DNA of 64,000 nucleotides, taken from positions 124,001-188,000 of the forward strand of contig NZ_CANLYD010000004.1 in assembly GCF_947495315.1 (NCBI RefSeq), in the 5' to 3' direction. The notes beneath the pieces were generated by a model. That model saw only the letters and a list, made by a program, of their open reading frames with translations, did not search any database and had not been told where the DNA came from. The DNA comes from an uncultured Aquimarina sp. Lineage in GTDB: Bacteria; Bacteroidota; Bacteroidia; Flavobacteriales; Flavobacteriaceae. Below, in pieces: positions 9,282 to 17,851 of this stretch (position 1 is the stretch's first letter; every line of letters begins with the position of its first letter). A program made the translations under genes and the position numbers.

Positions 9282-9535
9282 TGTTTAAATCAATTGTTTC
9301 TTCGAAAAGATATTGGGTTTCTGTACTCTTACTAGGGCTTGTTTTTATAGTACTATTTAGTGTTATTGAACACCTCATGCAATATGGAGGTTTAGCATTG
9401 GATACTTTTATAGATGAAAAAATAAATAATGGCCTTTGGATACGATATCTATTGTCCCGAATCGTTGGAGGATTATTGTATGGGATGATTTTAGGGTATT
9501 ATTTTGAATTAAGAAAACGCAAATCGAACCAATAA
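9281..9535 (+). CDS. small membrane protein of unknown function
   Basis: 84 residues with two predicted transmembrane segments: about 13-32 (VSVLLLGLVFIVLFSV) and about 57-73 (IVGGLLYGMILGYYF). They are separated by a polar loop with MQYGGLALDTFID and followed by a basic tail (RKRKS), which suggests the C-terminus is cytoplasmic. The gene overlaps the MazG-like stop by one base and precedes aroA by one base, so it is a real operon member rather than a chance frame. I do not recognise the family. Confidence 0.6.
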   Translation: MFKSIVSSKRYWVSVLLLGLVFIVLFSVIEHLMQYGGLALDTFIDEKINNGLWIRYLLSRIVGGLLYGMILGYYFELRKRKSNQ

Positions 9536-9536
9536 A

Positions 9537-10757
9537 ATGAATTTGAAATTAAAACACATTTCGAATATTAAAAGCAATACATTGCAGATCACCGGATCTA
9601 AGAGTGAAACAAATAGGTTACTGATCTTACAGTCACTATATCCAGAGATAGAAATTGAGAATGTATCGAACAGTGATGATTCACAATTAATGCAGGCTGC
9701 ATTAGCAAGCAAAGAAGAGCTTGTAGACATTTACCACGCCGGAACAGCAATGCGTTTTCTTACTGCGTATTTTGCAGTGCAAAAAGGAAGACAAACTGTT
9801 TTAACAGGTAGTAAACGAATGCAGGAGCGTCCTATTAAAATTCTTGTAGAAGGACTTAGACAATTAGGATGTGATATCAGCTACAAAAAAGAAGAAGGAT
9901 TTCCACCAATAAAAATTATTGGAAAAGAACCAGTATCGAATACTGTTTCATTAGCAGCTAATGTGAGTAGTCAATATATATCGGCATTAATGTTAATTGC
10001 CTCATCACTGTCGAACGGTTTGGAGATCATATTAGAAGGAAAAGTCACTTCTGTGCCTTATATAGAAATGACGTTAAGTTTGCTCAAAGATGTTGGGGTT
10101 TCCGGAAGTTTTGAAAACAATGTAATAAGTATTAAGCCCGTAAAAGTAGTTTCTCCAAAATTAACGGTGGTAGAATCAGATTGGAGTTCTGCTTCATACT
10201 TCTACAGTATTGTGGCGTTGTCTATGGGTAGCACTGTAACATTAGGAAGCTACAAAGAAAACAGTTATCAAGGTGATTCAGCTTTAGCCGATATTTATAA
10301 AAAACTTGGTGTAGAAACTATTTTTGATGACAACAAGATTACTTTAAAACAGGTTCCTTTACCAAATGATTCAAAAGTGTTAGAATTAGATTTGGCCAAC
10401 TCACCTGATATTGCCCAAACAATCGTTGTCACTTGTTTTGGTTTAGGAAAAGCTTGTTATCTAAAAGGATTACATACACTAAAGATAAAAGAGACAGATA
10501 GGTTAGAAGCACTAAAAATAGAAATTGAAAAATTAGGAGGCGAAGTCACTATAACAGAGGATTCACTAAGGTTAGCTACTGCTACATCAATTAGATCAGA
10601 GATTTCTATAGATACTTATCATGATCATCGTATGGCTATGGCTTTCGCTCCATTAGCGTTAAGAACAACATTGTTTATAAATGAAGCCGATGTAGTATCA
10701 AAATCGTACCCGGATTTTTGGGATGATTTAAAGAAATTAGATTTCAAAGTTCTGTAA
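9537..10757 (+). CDS. aroA: 3-phosphoshikimate 1-carboxyvinyltransferase (EPSP synthase)
   Basis: Sixth step of the shikimate pathway, transferring enolpyruvate from PEP to shikimate-3-phosphate. Recognised by ITGSKSETNRLLIL near the N-terminus (PEP/S3P lysine and arginine), HAGTAMRFLTAYF, KETDRL, and the late DHRMAMAFAP motif. Length of 406 is slightly below the E. coli enzyme and normal for Bacteroidota. It is separated from the other aromatic genes by six genes, but the operon context is co-directional. A single base separates it from the small membrane protein upstream. queA follows behind its own promoter. Confidence 0.95.
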   Translation: MNLKLKHISNIKSNTLQITGSKSETNRLLILQSLYPEIEIENVSNSDDSQLMQAALASKEELVDIYHAGTAMRFLTAYFAVQKGRQTVLTGSKRMQERPIKILVEGLRQLGCDISYKKEEGFPPIKIIGKEPVSNTVSLAANVSSQYISALMLIASSLSNGLEIILEGKVTSVPYIEMTLSLLKDVGVSGSFENNVISIKPVKVVSPKLTVVESDWSSASYFYSIVALSMGSTVTLGSYKENSYQGDSALADIYKKLGVETIFDDNKITLKQVPLPNDSKVLELDLANSPDIAQTIVVTCFGLGKACYLKGLHTLKIKETDRLEALKIEIEKLGGEVTITEDSLRLATATSIRSEISIDTYHDHRMAMAFAPLALRTTLFINEADVVSKSYPDFWDDLKKLDFKVL

Positions 10758-10781
10758 ATAAAAATATATATGGTCATTTAC

Positions 10782-10813
10782 TTGACAACCCCTATGTCGA
10801 GATTGTATATTTG
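10782..10813 (+). promoter_or_regulatory. flavobacterial promoter for queA
   Basis: TTGAC at 10782-10786 and a perfect TAnnTTTG box (TATATTTG, 10806-10813) separated by 21 bases from the TTG, matching the consensus without mismatch. The ATG of queA lies 24 bases downstream of the box. Confidence 0.75.
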
Positions 10814-10836
10814 CACCTCCAAAAAAACAAACACTA

Positions 10837-11886
10837 ATGAAGTTATCACATTTTAGTTTTGATCTTCCACAAGATTTATTAGCAGAATATCCTTCAGAAA
10901 ATAGGGATGAAGCTCGTTTAATGGTTCTTAATAGAAAAGATCAAACAATAGAGCACAAGCAATTTAAAGATCTTATTGATTATTTTGAGCCTAACGATGT
11001 TATGGTTCTTAATAATACCAAAGTTTTTCCAGCTAGATTATATGGTAATAAGGAGAAAACAGGTGCTAGAATTGAAGTGTTTTTATTACGTGAATTAAAT
11101 TCAGAAACTCGTCTTTGGGATGTGCTTGTGGATCCAGCTCGTAAAATTAGAATTGGTAATAAATTATATTTTGGTGATGACGAAAGTTTAGTGGCAGAAG
11201 TGATAGACAATACCACTTCTAGAGGACGTACACTTCGCTTTTTGTATGATGGGTCTTATGATGAATTCAGACAAAAGCTCACAGATTTAGGAGAAACTCC
11301 TTTGCCAAAATATATCAAGAGAGATGCAGAGCCTGAAGATGAGGAAAGATACCAGACTATTTATGCGAAAAATGAAGGAGCTGTTGCTGCACCTACTGCA
11401 GGCTTACACTTTTCTAAACACCTAATGAAACGTTTAGAGATTAAGGGAGTGGATTTTGCAGAAATTACACTTCACGTTGGTTTAGGTACTTTTAATCCAG
11501 TAGAGGTAGAAGATTTGTCTAAACACAAGATGGATAGCGAAGAAGCATACATAACAGCACGTGCTACTGAAACTATTAATAATGGTATTACTAATAAGCA
11601 AAGAATCTGTGCAGTCGGTACTACTGTAATGAGAGCACTAGAAAGTTCTGTTTCTTCAGACAATACGTTAAATGAGTTTAGAGGATGGACAAATAAGTTT
11701 ATATTTCCTCCATATGATTTTAGTATAGCCAATAGTATGATAACAAATTTTCATACACCAAAATCTACTTTATTAATGATGGTTTCTGCTTTTGCAGGAC
11801 ATGATTTTATTAAAGAAGCATATGAGGAAGCTGTAAAAGAAAAATATCAGTTTTATTCTTATGGAGATGCTATGTTAATTATATAG
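10837..11886 (+). CDS. queA: S-adenosylmethionine:tRNA ribosyltransferase-isomerase
   Basis: Transfers the ribosyl moiety of SAM to preQ1-modified tRNA to form epoxyqueuosine. The protein opens [19 protein letters not shown] and carries [32 protein letters not shown] and [16 protein letters not shown], all signatures of QueA. Length of 349 is typical. It has its own consensus promoter and is followed by a strong hairpin terminator, so it is transcribed as a single gene. Confidence 0.96.
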   Translation: MKLSHFSFDLPQDLLAEYPSENRDEARLMVLNRKDQTIEHKQFKDLIDYFEPNDVMVLNNTKVFPARLYGNKEKTGARIEVFLLRELNSETRLWDVLVDPARKIRIGNKLYFGDDESLVAEVIDNTTSRGRTLRFLYDGSYDEFRQKLTDLGETPLPKYIKRDAEPEDEERYQTIYAKNEGAVAAPTAGLHFSKHLMKRLEIKGVDFAEITLHVGLGTFNPVEVEDLSKHKMDSEEAYITARATETINNGITNKQRICAVGTTVMRALESSVSSDNTLNEFRGWTNKFIFPPYDFSIANSMITNFHTPKSTLLMMVSAFAGHDFIKEAYEEAVKEKYQFYSYGDAMLII

Positions 11887-11914
11887 GAAAAAAATCTTTT
11901 AATAAATATCTTAC

Positions 11915-11950
11915 AAAACTCTACTTTACTATATAAAGTAGAGTTTTGCA
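11915..11950 (+). terminator. intrinsic terminator after queA
   Basis: A perfect 14-bp stem: AAAACTCTACTTTA (11915-11928) pairs with 11934-11947 around a CTATA loop. A-rich and T-rich ends on both sides would allow bidirectional function. Confidence 0.8.
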
Positions 11951-12096
11951 TTATTAAACTTTCGTAAGAATTGGTAATTTTTAACTTATAATTATGAAGT
12001 GAAATATAAAAGTATTTGTTGTATAAATCTTAAAATTAACAAGTTATAATGTTTGTTTCATGAAAAATAAGTATTTTCGCGAAGCTTTTTGAAAAA

Positions 12097-12117
12097 AACT
12101 ACGGTAAAACCGTAGTT
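12097..12117 (+). repeat. stem-loop upstream of the CHI-like gene
   Basis: AACTACGGT (12097-12105), a three-base AAA loop, then ACCGTAGTT (12109-12117): a perfect 9-bp stem in the 367-base gap between queA and the 12254 gene. No T tract follows, so it is not an obvious terminator. A possible -7 box (TATTTTCG near 12073) precedes it by about 20 bases, which would place the hairpin at the 5' end of the transcript. It could be a 5' UTR structure or a protein site. Confidence 0.45.
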
Positions 12118-12253
12118 CAAACAAACTGTATATCGGCTAATTTGGTTTTTTGTCGAAAAAGATGAATTGAGAGAATTGTTGGTTCTTCTTTTTTAAGAAA
12201 TTAGTCGTTTATTGCGCATACCCTAAATAAATAAATGAACTAAATAGTAACCT

Positions 12254-13225
12254 ATGAACAGAATATTATACATCGTTTTGTTTTTTGTAACCTTCATTTC
12301 ATTCTCACAAACCAAGGTCGGTAATCTTCATTTTAATGATATTGATGTTTTTGAAAATACCGAGCTAATGCTTAATGGAGCTGGAGAAAGAGAAAAATTA
12401 TATACTATCGGCTTGTATCTGGATTTTGAAGTAGATGGAGTTGAAGATGGGCTTATGGTAGCAGACAAAAATGCTACTATGGCATTGACTATAAAAACAA
12501 TTTCTGATATTTCTAATGAGGAATTAAAAGGAATTATAAGAAATGGATTAGAACGTGCCACTGATGGTAATAGTTATTTAATGGAGGATCATATTAGAGA
12601 TTTTCTTAAACTTCTTCCAAAAGCATTTAATAAGTATGAGATTTTTAAAATAGTTTATACCAAAGATGAAAAGCTTACCCTCTATAAAAATAAACAAAGA
12701 CTTGGAGCTGTAAATAACAGCTTAGAGTTCAAACAGGCGCTTTTTAAAATTTGGTTAGGAGATAATCCTGTTGACTCTGAACTAAAAGAGGATCTATTAG
12801 GAACATTTGATACCAATCCGATATTAGGTCAGTGGAAGGCTTATGATAAGAAAACAGGAGTGGCAATTAATGTTGTTCAGTTGTATATGATAAAAAATAA
12901 GGTTTTTGGATCTATACAGCAAATGCTGCGTCAATCAGAAAGAGACGCTGTATGTTATCAATGTGAAGGAGATGATAAAAATCAACCAGTAGAAGGATTG
13001 GTTATTATAAAGAACTTAAAAAATAAGAGTGAGTTTAAGTACGTAGATGGTAGATTTACAGATATCAGAAGCGGAAAAGTATCAATCTGTCAAATGTGGA
13101 TAGATGAAGATGATATGAATGTACTTAATGTAAGATATAAAGGAAGTGGAGGGGTACATCAATGGAAGAGAGTGGAAAACTCGCGGAAGGATAATCGAGA
13201 GGACTTTCGTACTGTAAAATTCTAA
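12254..13225 (+). CDS. secreted chalcone isomerase-like + DUF2147 fusion protein
   Basis: 323 residues with a signal peptide (about 1-19, ending SFSQ). Residues about 25-175 match the chalcone isomerase-like fold of bacteria: VGNLHFNDIDVFENTELMLN, then a GLYLDFEV strand, and a helical part with LKGIIRNGLERA. Residues about 185-313 look like a DUF2147 lipocalin-like domain: ILGQWKAYDKKTG at its start, CYQCEGDDKNQP inside, and a late WIDEDDMNVLNVRYKG. Each domain is common in flavobacterial periplasms, where the first is linked to fatty-acid or redox-related roles only loosely. No catalytic prediction is safe. The gene stands alone between queA and rlmN. Confidence 0.65.
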   Translation: MNRILYIVLFFVTFISFSQTKVGNLHFNDIDVFENTELMLNGAGEREKLYTIGLYLDFEVDGVEDGLMVADKNATMALTIKTISDISNEELKGIIRNGLERATDGNSYLMEDHIRDFLKLLPKAFNKYEIFKIVYTKDEKLTLYKNKQRLGAVNNSLEFKQALFKIWLGDNPVDSELKEDLLGTFDTNPILGQWKAYDKKTGVAINVVQLYMIKNKVFGSIQQMLRQSERDAVCYQCEGDDKNQPVEGLVIIKNLKNKSEFKYVDGRFTDIRSGKVSICQMWIDEDDMNVLNVRYKGSGGVHQWKRVENSRKDNREDFRTVKF

Positions 13226-13295
13226 AAATAAATTCTACTATTTACAATTCTTAAATAGTTTACACTTTCAGTTAGAGAGCCATTTATCTTTTGCA

Positions 13296-13303
13296 TACTT
13301 TTG
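13296..13303 (+). promoter_or_regulatory. -7 box for rlmN
   Basis: TACTTTTG matches TAnnTTTG exactly and lies only seven bases before the ATG at 13311, so the transcript is likely leaderless or nearly so. No clear TTG is seen at the -33 position. Confidence 0.45.
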
Positions 13304-13310
13304 CAAAGAA

Positions 13311-14351
13311 ATGAAGTCAAAAAAGAAAGACATACGGGCTCTGACAAAAGAGCAACTTCGAGAATTCTTCGTGTCAAATGGAGATAAAGCTTTTCGTGGC
13401 AATCAAGTATATGAATGGCTATGGAGTAAAGGTGCTCACAGTTTTGAGAGTATGACTAATATCTCCAAAGCTACAAGAGAAATACTAGAAGATAATTTTG
13501 TAATTAATCATATAAAGGTTGATCAAATGCAGCGTAGTACGGATGGTACTATTAAAAATGCTGTTCGACTTCATGATGGCTTAGTAGTAGAATCTGTTTT
13601 AATTCCTACTCCAAGTAGAACAACCGCCTGTGTTTCATCTCAGGTCGGATGTAGTTTAGATTGTAGGTTTTGTGCTACTTCCCGTTTGAAAAGAATGAGA
13701 AATCTTAATCCAGATGAAATTTATGATCAGGTAGTTGCGATTGATAATGAAAGTAGGTTATACCATAATCGTCCATTGTCTAATATTGTTTTTATGGGAA
13801 TGGGTGAGCCACTAATGAACTATAATAATGTTCTAAAGGCAATTGATAAAATTACCTCTCCTGAAGGTTTAGGTATGTCTCCTAAAAGAATTACCGTATC
13901 TACATCTGGAGTGCCAAAAATGATTAAGAAGATGGCTGATGATGAAGTACGGTTTAAGCTAGCAGTGTCTCTACATTCTGCAATTGATGAGGTAAGAACT
14001 AATATAATGCCATTTAATGAAAACTTTCCGCTCGCAGATCTAAAAGAAGCATTAGAATACTGGTACGAGAAAACTAAAAGTAGAATAACCTATGAATATG
14101 TAGTTTGGGAAGGGATTAATGATAGAAAAGAGGATATAGATGCGTTATTAAGGTTTTGTTCATATGTTCCTTGTAAAGTGAACTTAATAGAGTATAATCC
14201 AATTGATGATGGAGAGTTTCAACAAGCATCGAATGCTGCAATAGAAAATTACATAAGCGCATTAGAGTCAAGAGGTTTTGTGGTAAATGTACGTAGAAGT
14301 AGAGGAAAAGATATTGATGCAGCTTGCGGACAATTAGCGAATAAGACGTAA
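13311..14351 (+). CDS. rlmN: 23S rRNA (adenine2503-C2)-methyltransferase, radical SAM
   Basis: Methylates A2503 of 23S rRNA and A37 of some tRNAs. The radical SAM cluster motif is CSLDCRFC (C114, C118, C121). MGMGEPLMNYNNV is the family GEP motif, and the late cysteine C339 in AACGQLA is the expected partner in the ping-pong methyl transfer. The N-terminal RNA-binding part has KAFRGNQVYEWLW. Length of 346 is usual. It has its own promoter box and is followed by an independent promoter for the next gene. Confidence 0.96.
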   Translation: MKSKKKDIRALTKEQLREFFVSNGDKAFRGNQVYEWLWSKGAHSFESMTNISKATREILEDNFVINHIKVDQMQRSTDGTIKNAVRLHDGLVVESVLIPTPSRTTACVSSQVGCSLDCRFCATSRLKRMRNLNPDEIYDQVVAIDNESRLYHNRPLSNIVFMGMGEPLMNYNNVLKAIDKITSPEGLGMSPKRITVSTSGVPKMIKKMADDEVRFKLAVSLHSAIDEVRTNIMPFNENFPLADLKEALEYWYEKTKSRITYEYVVWEGINDRKEDIDALLRFCSYVPCKVNLIEYNPIDDGEFQQASNAAIENYISALESRGFVVNVRRSRGKDIDAACGQLANKT

Positions 14352-14385
14352 TTCAGCTTCCAGTGTTAATTATTTATTATCTGTT

Positions 14386-14416
14386 TTGACCCTCAATTAG
14401 GATTGTACTATCTTCG
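14386..14416 (+). promoter_or_regulatory. promoter for the polyprenyl synthase gene
   Basis: TTG at 14386-14388, 20 bases, then TATCTTCG (14409-14416), a one-mismatch form of TAnnTTTG that recurs before yqeY (46762-46769). Confidence 0.55.
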
Positions 14417-14450
14417 CAACTAGTTATAAAACAAAATCATCTACCTGGGA

Positions 14451-15428
14451 TTGAAAGTCGTTGAGCAAATAAAACTACCTATAATCGATGAGATGGAACT
14501 TTTTGAACAAAAGTTTTCTCAATCAATGTATTCTAAAGTAGCTTTACTCAATAGGATCACACATTATATTGTAAATAGAAAAGGAAAACAGATGCGTCCG
14601 ATGTTTGTTTTTCTTGTAGCTAAAATGGTATCTGGAGGTGAGATAGAAGAACGCACCTATCGTGGAGCTTCAGTTATAGAACTGATACATACCGCGAGTC
14701 TCGTTCACGATGATGTAGTGGATGATTCTAATCGCCGTAGAGGTTTTTTTTCTGTCAACGCACTTTGGAAAAATAAAATTGCTGTACTTATTGGTGACTA
14801 CCTGCTTTCAAAAGGCATGTTGGTTTGTATTGATAACGATGATTTTGATCTACTAAAAATCATCTCCGTCGCAGTTAGAGAAATTGTAGAAGGTGAGTTG
14901 TTGCAAATTGAAAAAGCAAGAAATCTCGATATTACAGAAGAAATTTACTACGAGATCATCCGTCAGAAAACAGCGACCTTAATAGCTGCGTGTTGCAGTT
15001 TAGGAGCTTGTTCTGTAGAGCCAAATTCGGATTCGGTAGAAAAGATGAGAAAATTCGGAGAACTTATTGGAATGGCATTTCAGATCAAAGATGATTTGTT
15101 TGATTATGGAGATACTGCAATAGGTAAACCTACTGGTATTGATATTAAGGAACAAAAGATGACATTGCCATTAATTTATACATTAAATCATTGTACAATA
15201 GAAAAAAAGAAATGGCTTATTAACTCTGTTAAAAATCATAATAAGAATAAACAACGAGTTAAAGAAGTTATTGATTTTGTAAAAATGAGTGGTGGATTGG
15301 AGTATGCTACCAATATAATGCATCAATTTAAAGAAGATGCATTGGCTATATTATCTGAATATCCGGAATCAGAATACAAATCTTCATTAAAACTAATGGT
15401 TAATTACGTTATTGATCGAAAGAAATAA
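14451..15428 (+). CDS. trans-isoprenyl (octaprenyl-type) diphosphate synthase
   Basis: Elongates allylic diphosphates with IPP, probably for the menaquinone side chain. Both aspartate-rich motifs are intact: DDVVDD (D87-D92) with the downstream arginines NRRRG, and KDDLFDY (D214, D215, D218). KQMRPMFVFL is the usual IPP-binding region. Length of 325 is normal. The start is a TTG at 14451; no better ATG lies upstream in frame, and the protein begins where relatives do. Chain length cannot be read from sequence. It is transcribed alone from the promoter at 14386-14416. Confidence 0.88.
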   Translation: MKVVEQIKLPIIDEMELFEQKFSQSMYSKVALLNRITHYIVNRKGKQMRPMFVFLVAKMVSGGEIEERTYRGASVIELIHTASLVHDDVVDDSNRRRGFFSVNALWKNKIAVLIGDYLLSKGMLVCIDNDDFDLLKIISVAVREIVEGELLQIEKARNLDITEEIYYEIIRQKTATLIAACCSLGACSVEPNSDSVEKMRKFGELIGMAFQIKDDLFDYGDTAIGKPTGIDIKEQKMTLPLIYTLNHCTIEKKKWLINSVKNHNKNKQRVKEVIDFVKMSGGLEYATNIMHQFKEDALAILSEYPESEYKSSLKLMVNYVIDRKK

Positions 15429-15540
15429 TCCTTATTCATTTCAATTAATAAAACATAGTATATCTATTTCATTCAAAAGGCAGATATTGGTATTAGTTTT
15501 GATACCTATTAATTGATCAAAGATTGATTTTTTTCATACG

Positions 15541-15572
15541 CAGGCAACCTTTTTATATTTTTTAGCGTCTAT
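15541..15572 (+). promoter_or_regulatory. ECF-sigma-type promoter before the S41 peptidase
   Basis: CAGGCAACCTTTTT (15541-15554) and CGTCTAT (15566-15572). The same two elements with the same 25-base start-to-start distance precede the sigma factor gene (17216-17247). GCAACC-type -35 and CGTC-type -10 elements are characteristic of ECF sigma promoters, so this gene and the sigma gene are inferred to share one sigma factor. Confidence 0.75.
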
Positions 15573-15616
15573 CTCTAAGAAATAAGGTTCATTATATTTT
15601 AAAGGAAATAGTATTT

Positions 15617-17200
15617 ATGACTAGAAAATTGTTTTTATATATTACAATTATATTGTTGTCAAGTTGTGCATCCGTAGAAAAGTACAATCAACAAATAAGT
15701 AAAACCCATAGTCCTGAAGAATTACATCGAGATGTTGATCACGCTTATAAAAAACTTAAAAAATTACATCCAGATGTAAATTGGTATATCTCTAAAGGTG
15801 AATTAGACAAAAAGATAGATGATCTAAAGAATGAATTAACAGAGCCATTAACTACTAAAGAATTCTATAAGTTATTTGCTCCTGTTATTACTAGTATAAA
15901 ACAAGGTCATTTGTCAATTCATACACCTGTTAAAAAACAAACCAAGAAAGAAATAAAAGGAAAAGGGAAAAGAGGCTCACCTTTTAATTCTTTATCATTT
16001 TATACTTCGGCCAATAAACTATTTGTAAAAAAAGTTTTTAAAGGTGATACTACATTAATACCCGGATCAGAAGTAATATCTGTTGATGGCGAAAAAGTTA
16101 ATGATTTATTAGAGTCTTTTAAAATACTACACGCTAGTGATGGGTATAACGAGACCTTTATACCGGAATTTATAGGAAGTCGTTTTGGTTTTTTTTACTC
16201 AAATACTCATAAGCAAAAAGACAGTATTTTATTACACCTAAAATTAGAAGACAGTTTGTATGACAAATATTTATATGCGAACTATGATAAAATAAAAACT
16301 TCCTCGCAAAAAGACACTGTACGTTCAGAAAAGAGAAAACTTAGTCGATCCGATAAGAAAATAGCAAAAGAAACTCGAAAGAAAATACGCAAGAAGAACT
16401 ACAAATATGGGTACAACAAAAAAACAAACGAGTATAACAGAAATTTTATTTTTTTAGAATCTGATGCAGACTCGCCTATTGGTTACTTGAAGATTAGAAG
16501 TTTTACTAATGGGGGATATAAAGAATTTTATAAGGAAAGTTTTGCAAAAATTGATTCTGCGCAGTGCAAAAGTTTAGTACTGGATTTAAGAGGTAATTTA
16601 GGTGGTAGGTTAGTGGAGATTGATGATTTATATTCTTATTTAACTGATAAAGAGTATGTCTTTATAGAAAAGTCTAAAATGACTGGAAGATTAAGTTTTT
16701 TATACCCATTTTTTCATACAAAATCTTGGCCTACGAAAACGGCTGCTACGATTCTATCACCAGTATTAGGAGTGTATCAAATTTTTAAGGTTAAGAAAGA
16801 AAACAAAGAAGCTTATTTTAAATTTAAGTATAGTAAATTACGAAAGCCCAAATCGAATACTTTTACAGGTAAAATATACGTATTGATTAATGGCGAAAGT
16901 TTTTCTGCAAGTAGTGTTCTTTCGACACATTTAAAAGCAACAAAGCGAGCCACTTTTGTAGGAGAAGAAACGGGCGGTGCATATAATGGAACAGTGGCAG
17001 GAGTTTATGCAAAAGTCGAGTTGCCTAATTCTAAGATTAATATGCGCATAGGTCTTATGAAAATAAATGCTCCTTATACAATAGAACCTGATGGTTATGG
17101 TATTAAGCCAGATATTCCAATAAAAAGTACAATGAACAATGAAGATGAGGAATTACAATGGGTCATAGAAGATATCGAGATGTCTAACAAAAAGAAATGA
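15617..17200 (+). CDS. S41-family peptidase, lipoprotein
   Basis: 527 residues with a lipobox (ILLSSC) at the N-terminus. A helical N-terminal domain is followed by a PDZ-like segment (about 125-180) and a C-terminal-processing-protease core. IGYLKIRSFTNGG starts the core, then LVLDLRGNLGG, then NGESFSASSVL with S430 as the best candidate nucleophile by alignment to the NxxSxSAS motif, and GEETGGAYNGTVAG. A long lysine/arginine-rich insert sits around 230-275. It carries the same ECF-type promoter as the sigma gene downstream, so it is probably a target of that sigma factor with a role in envelope protein quality control. Confidence 0.8.
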   Translation: MTRKLFLYITIILLSSCASVEKYNQQISKTHSPEELHRDVDHAYKKLKKLHPDVNWYISKGELDKKIDDLKNELTEPLTTKEFYKLFAPVITSIKQGHLSIHTPVKKQTKKEIKGKGKRGSPFNSLSFYTSANKLFVKKVFKGDTTLIPGSEVISVDGEKVNDLLESFKILHASDGYNETFIPEFIGSRFGFFYSNTHKQKDSILLHLKLEDSLYDKYLYANYDKIKTSSQKDTVRSEKRKLSRSDKKIAKETRKKIRKKNYKYGYNKKTNEYNRNFIFLESDADSPIGYLKIRSFTNGGYKEFYKESFAKIDSAQCKSLVLDLRGNLGGRLVEIDDLYSYLTDKEYVFIEKSKMTGRLSFLYPFFHTKSWPTKTAATILSPVLGVYQIFKVKKENKEAYFKFKYSKLRKPKSNTFTGKIYVLINGESFSASSVLSTHLKATKRATFVGEETGGAYNGTVAGVYAKVELPNSKINMRIGLMKINAPYTIEPDGYGIKPDIPIKSTMNNEDEELQWVIEDIEMSNKKK

Positions 17201-17215
17201 TTTTTTTATTAGTGT

Positions 17216-17247
17216 CAGGCAACCTTTTTGATTTTTATCACGTCTAT
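17216..17247 (+). promoter_or_regulatory. ECF-sigma-type promoter before the sigma factor gene (autoregulation)
   Basis: CAGGCAACCTTTTT (17216-17229) and CGTCTAT (17241-17247), identical in both elements and spacing to the site at 15541-15572. It indicates positive autoregulation of the sigma gene. Confidence 0.75.
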
Positions 17248-17281
17248 GTAAATAGAGGGTCTTAAATAATTGATTTTTACT

Positions 17282-17851
17282 TTGAAAGTTATTCAGTTTT
17301 ATAAAAACGAAACACAGCTAATCAAGAAAGCTACCAAAGAGCATCGTGATGCACAGCGTCTGCTGTATGACAAATATTCTCCAAAAATGCTAAGTGTATG
17401 CAGGCGTTATGTTAGAGATGTTCATTTTGCAGAAGAAGTGATGCTAAGTGGTTTTCTGAAGGTGTTTACAAATTTGAAACAATTTAATTTTGAAGGAAGT
17501 TTTGAAGGATGGGTACGAAGGATAATGGTTAATGAATCTATATCATTCTTAAGAAAACAAAAGCAAGTATTATTTACAGAGGATATCTCAGTGTATCATG
17601 AAGAATCTTGGAATAACATCAATATAGAATTAGAAGTTGAGCAGATACAGGAATTGATAGATAGTTTGCCAGAAGGCTATAAAATGGTGTTTGTATTATA
17701 TGCTGTAGAAGGATATAAACATAATGAGATTGCTAAAATGCTAGAAGTAACCGAGAGTACTTCAAAATCTCAACTTTTTAAGGCAAGAAAAATGCTACAG
17801 CAAAAGTTAAACCAACAAAATAAAATTAGTAATGGCGCCATTAAAATTTGA
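17282..17851 (+). CDS. ECF-type RNA polymerase sigma factor
   Basis: About 189 residues from the TTG at 17282 (KVIQFYKNETQLI); a frame-internal TTG at 17270 is also possible, but relatives begin at the KVI segment. Region 2 has AQRLLYDKYSPKMLSVCRRYVRD and FAEEVMLSGFLKVFTNL. Region 4 has LIDSLPEGYKMVFVLYAVEGYKHNEIAKML followed by the recognition helix ESTSKSQLFKARKML. The gene is preceded by an ECF-type promoter that recurs before the S41 peptidase. It overlaps by 20 bases the next gene, a single-pass membrane protein placed like an anti-sigma factor. Confidence 0.9.
   Translation: MKVIQFYKNETQLIKKATKEHRDAQRLLYDKYSPKMLSVCRRYVRDVHFAEEVMLSGFLKVFTNLKQFNFEGSFEGWVRRIMVNESISFLRKQKQVLFTEDISVYHEESWNNINIELEVEQIQELIDSLPEGYKMVFVLYAVEGYKHNEIAKMLEVTESTSKSQLFKARKMLQQKLNQQNKISNGAIKI

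Noticed and set aside
10752..10774. TAAATAAAAATATATATGG before queA resembles the AAATAAAAAtATATG part of the carbon-locus promoters
   Set aside because: No dyad lies 17 bp upstream and no TTTG 22 bp downstream; it overlaps the aroA end, and queA has its own perfect promoter further on. Chance AT-rich match.
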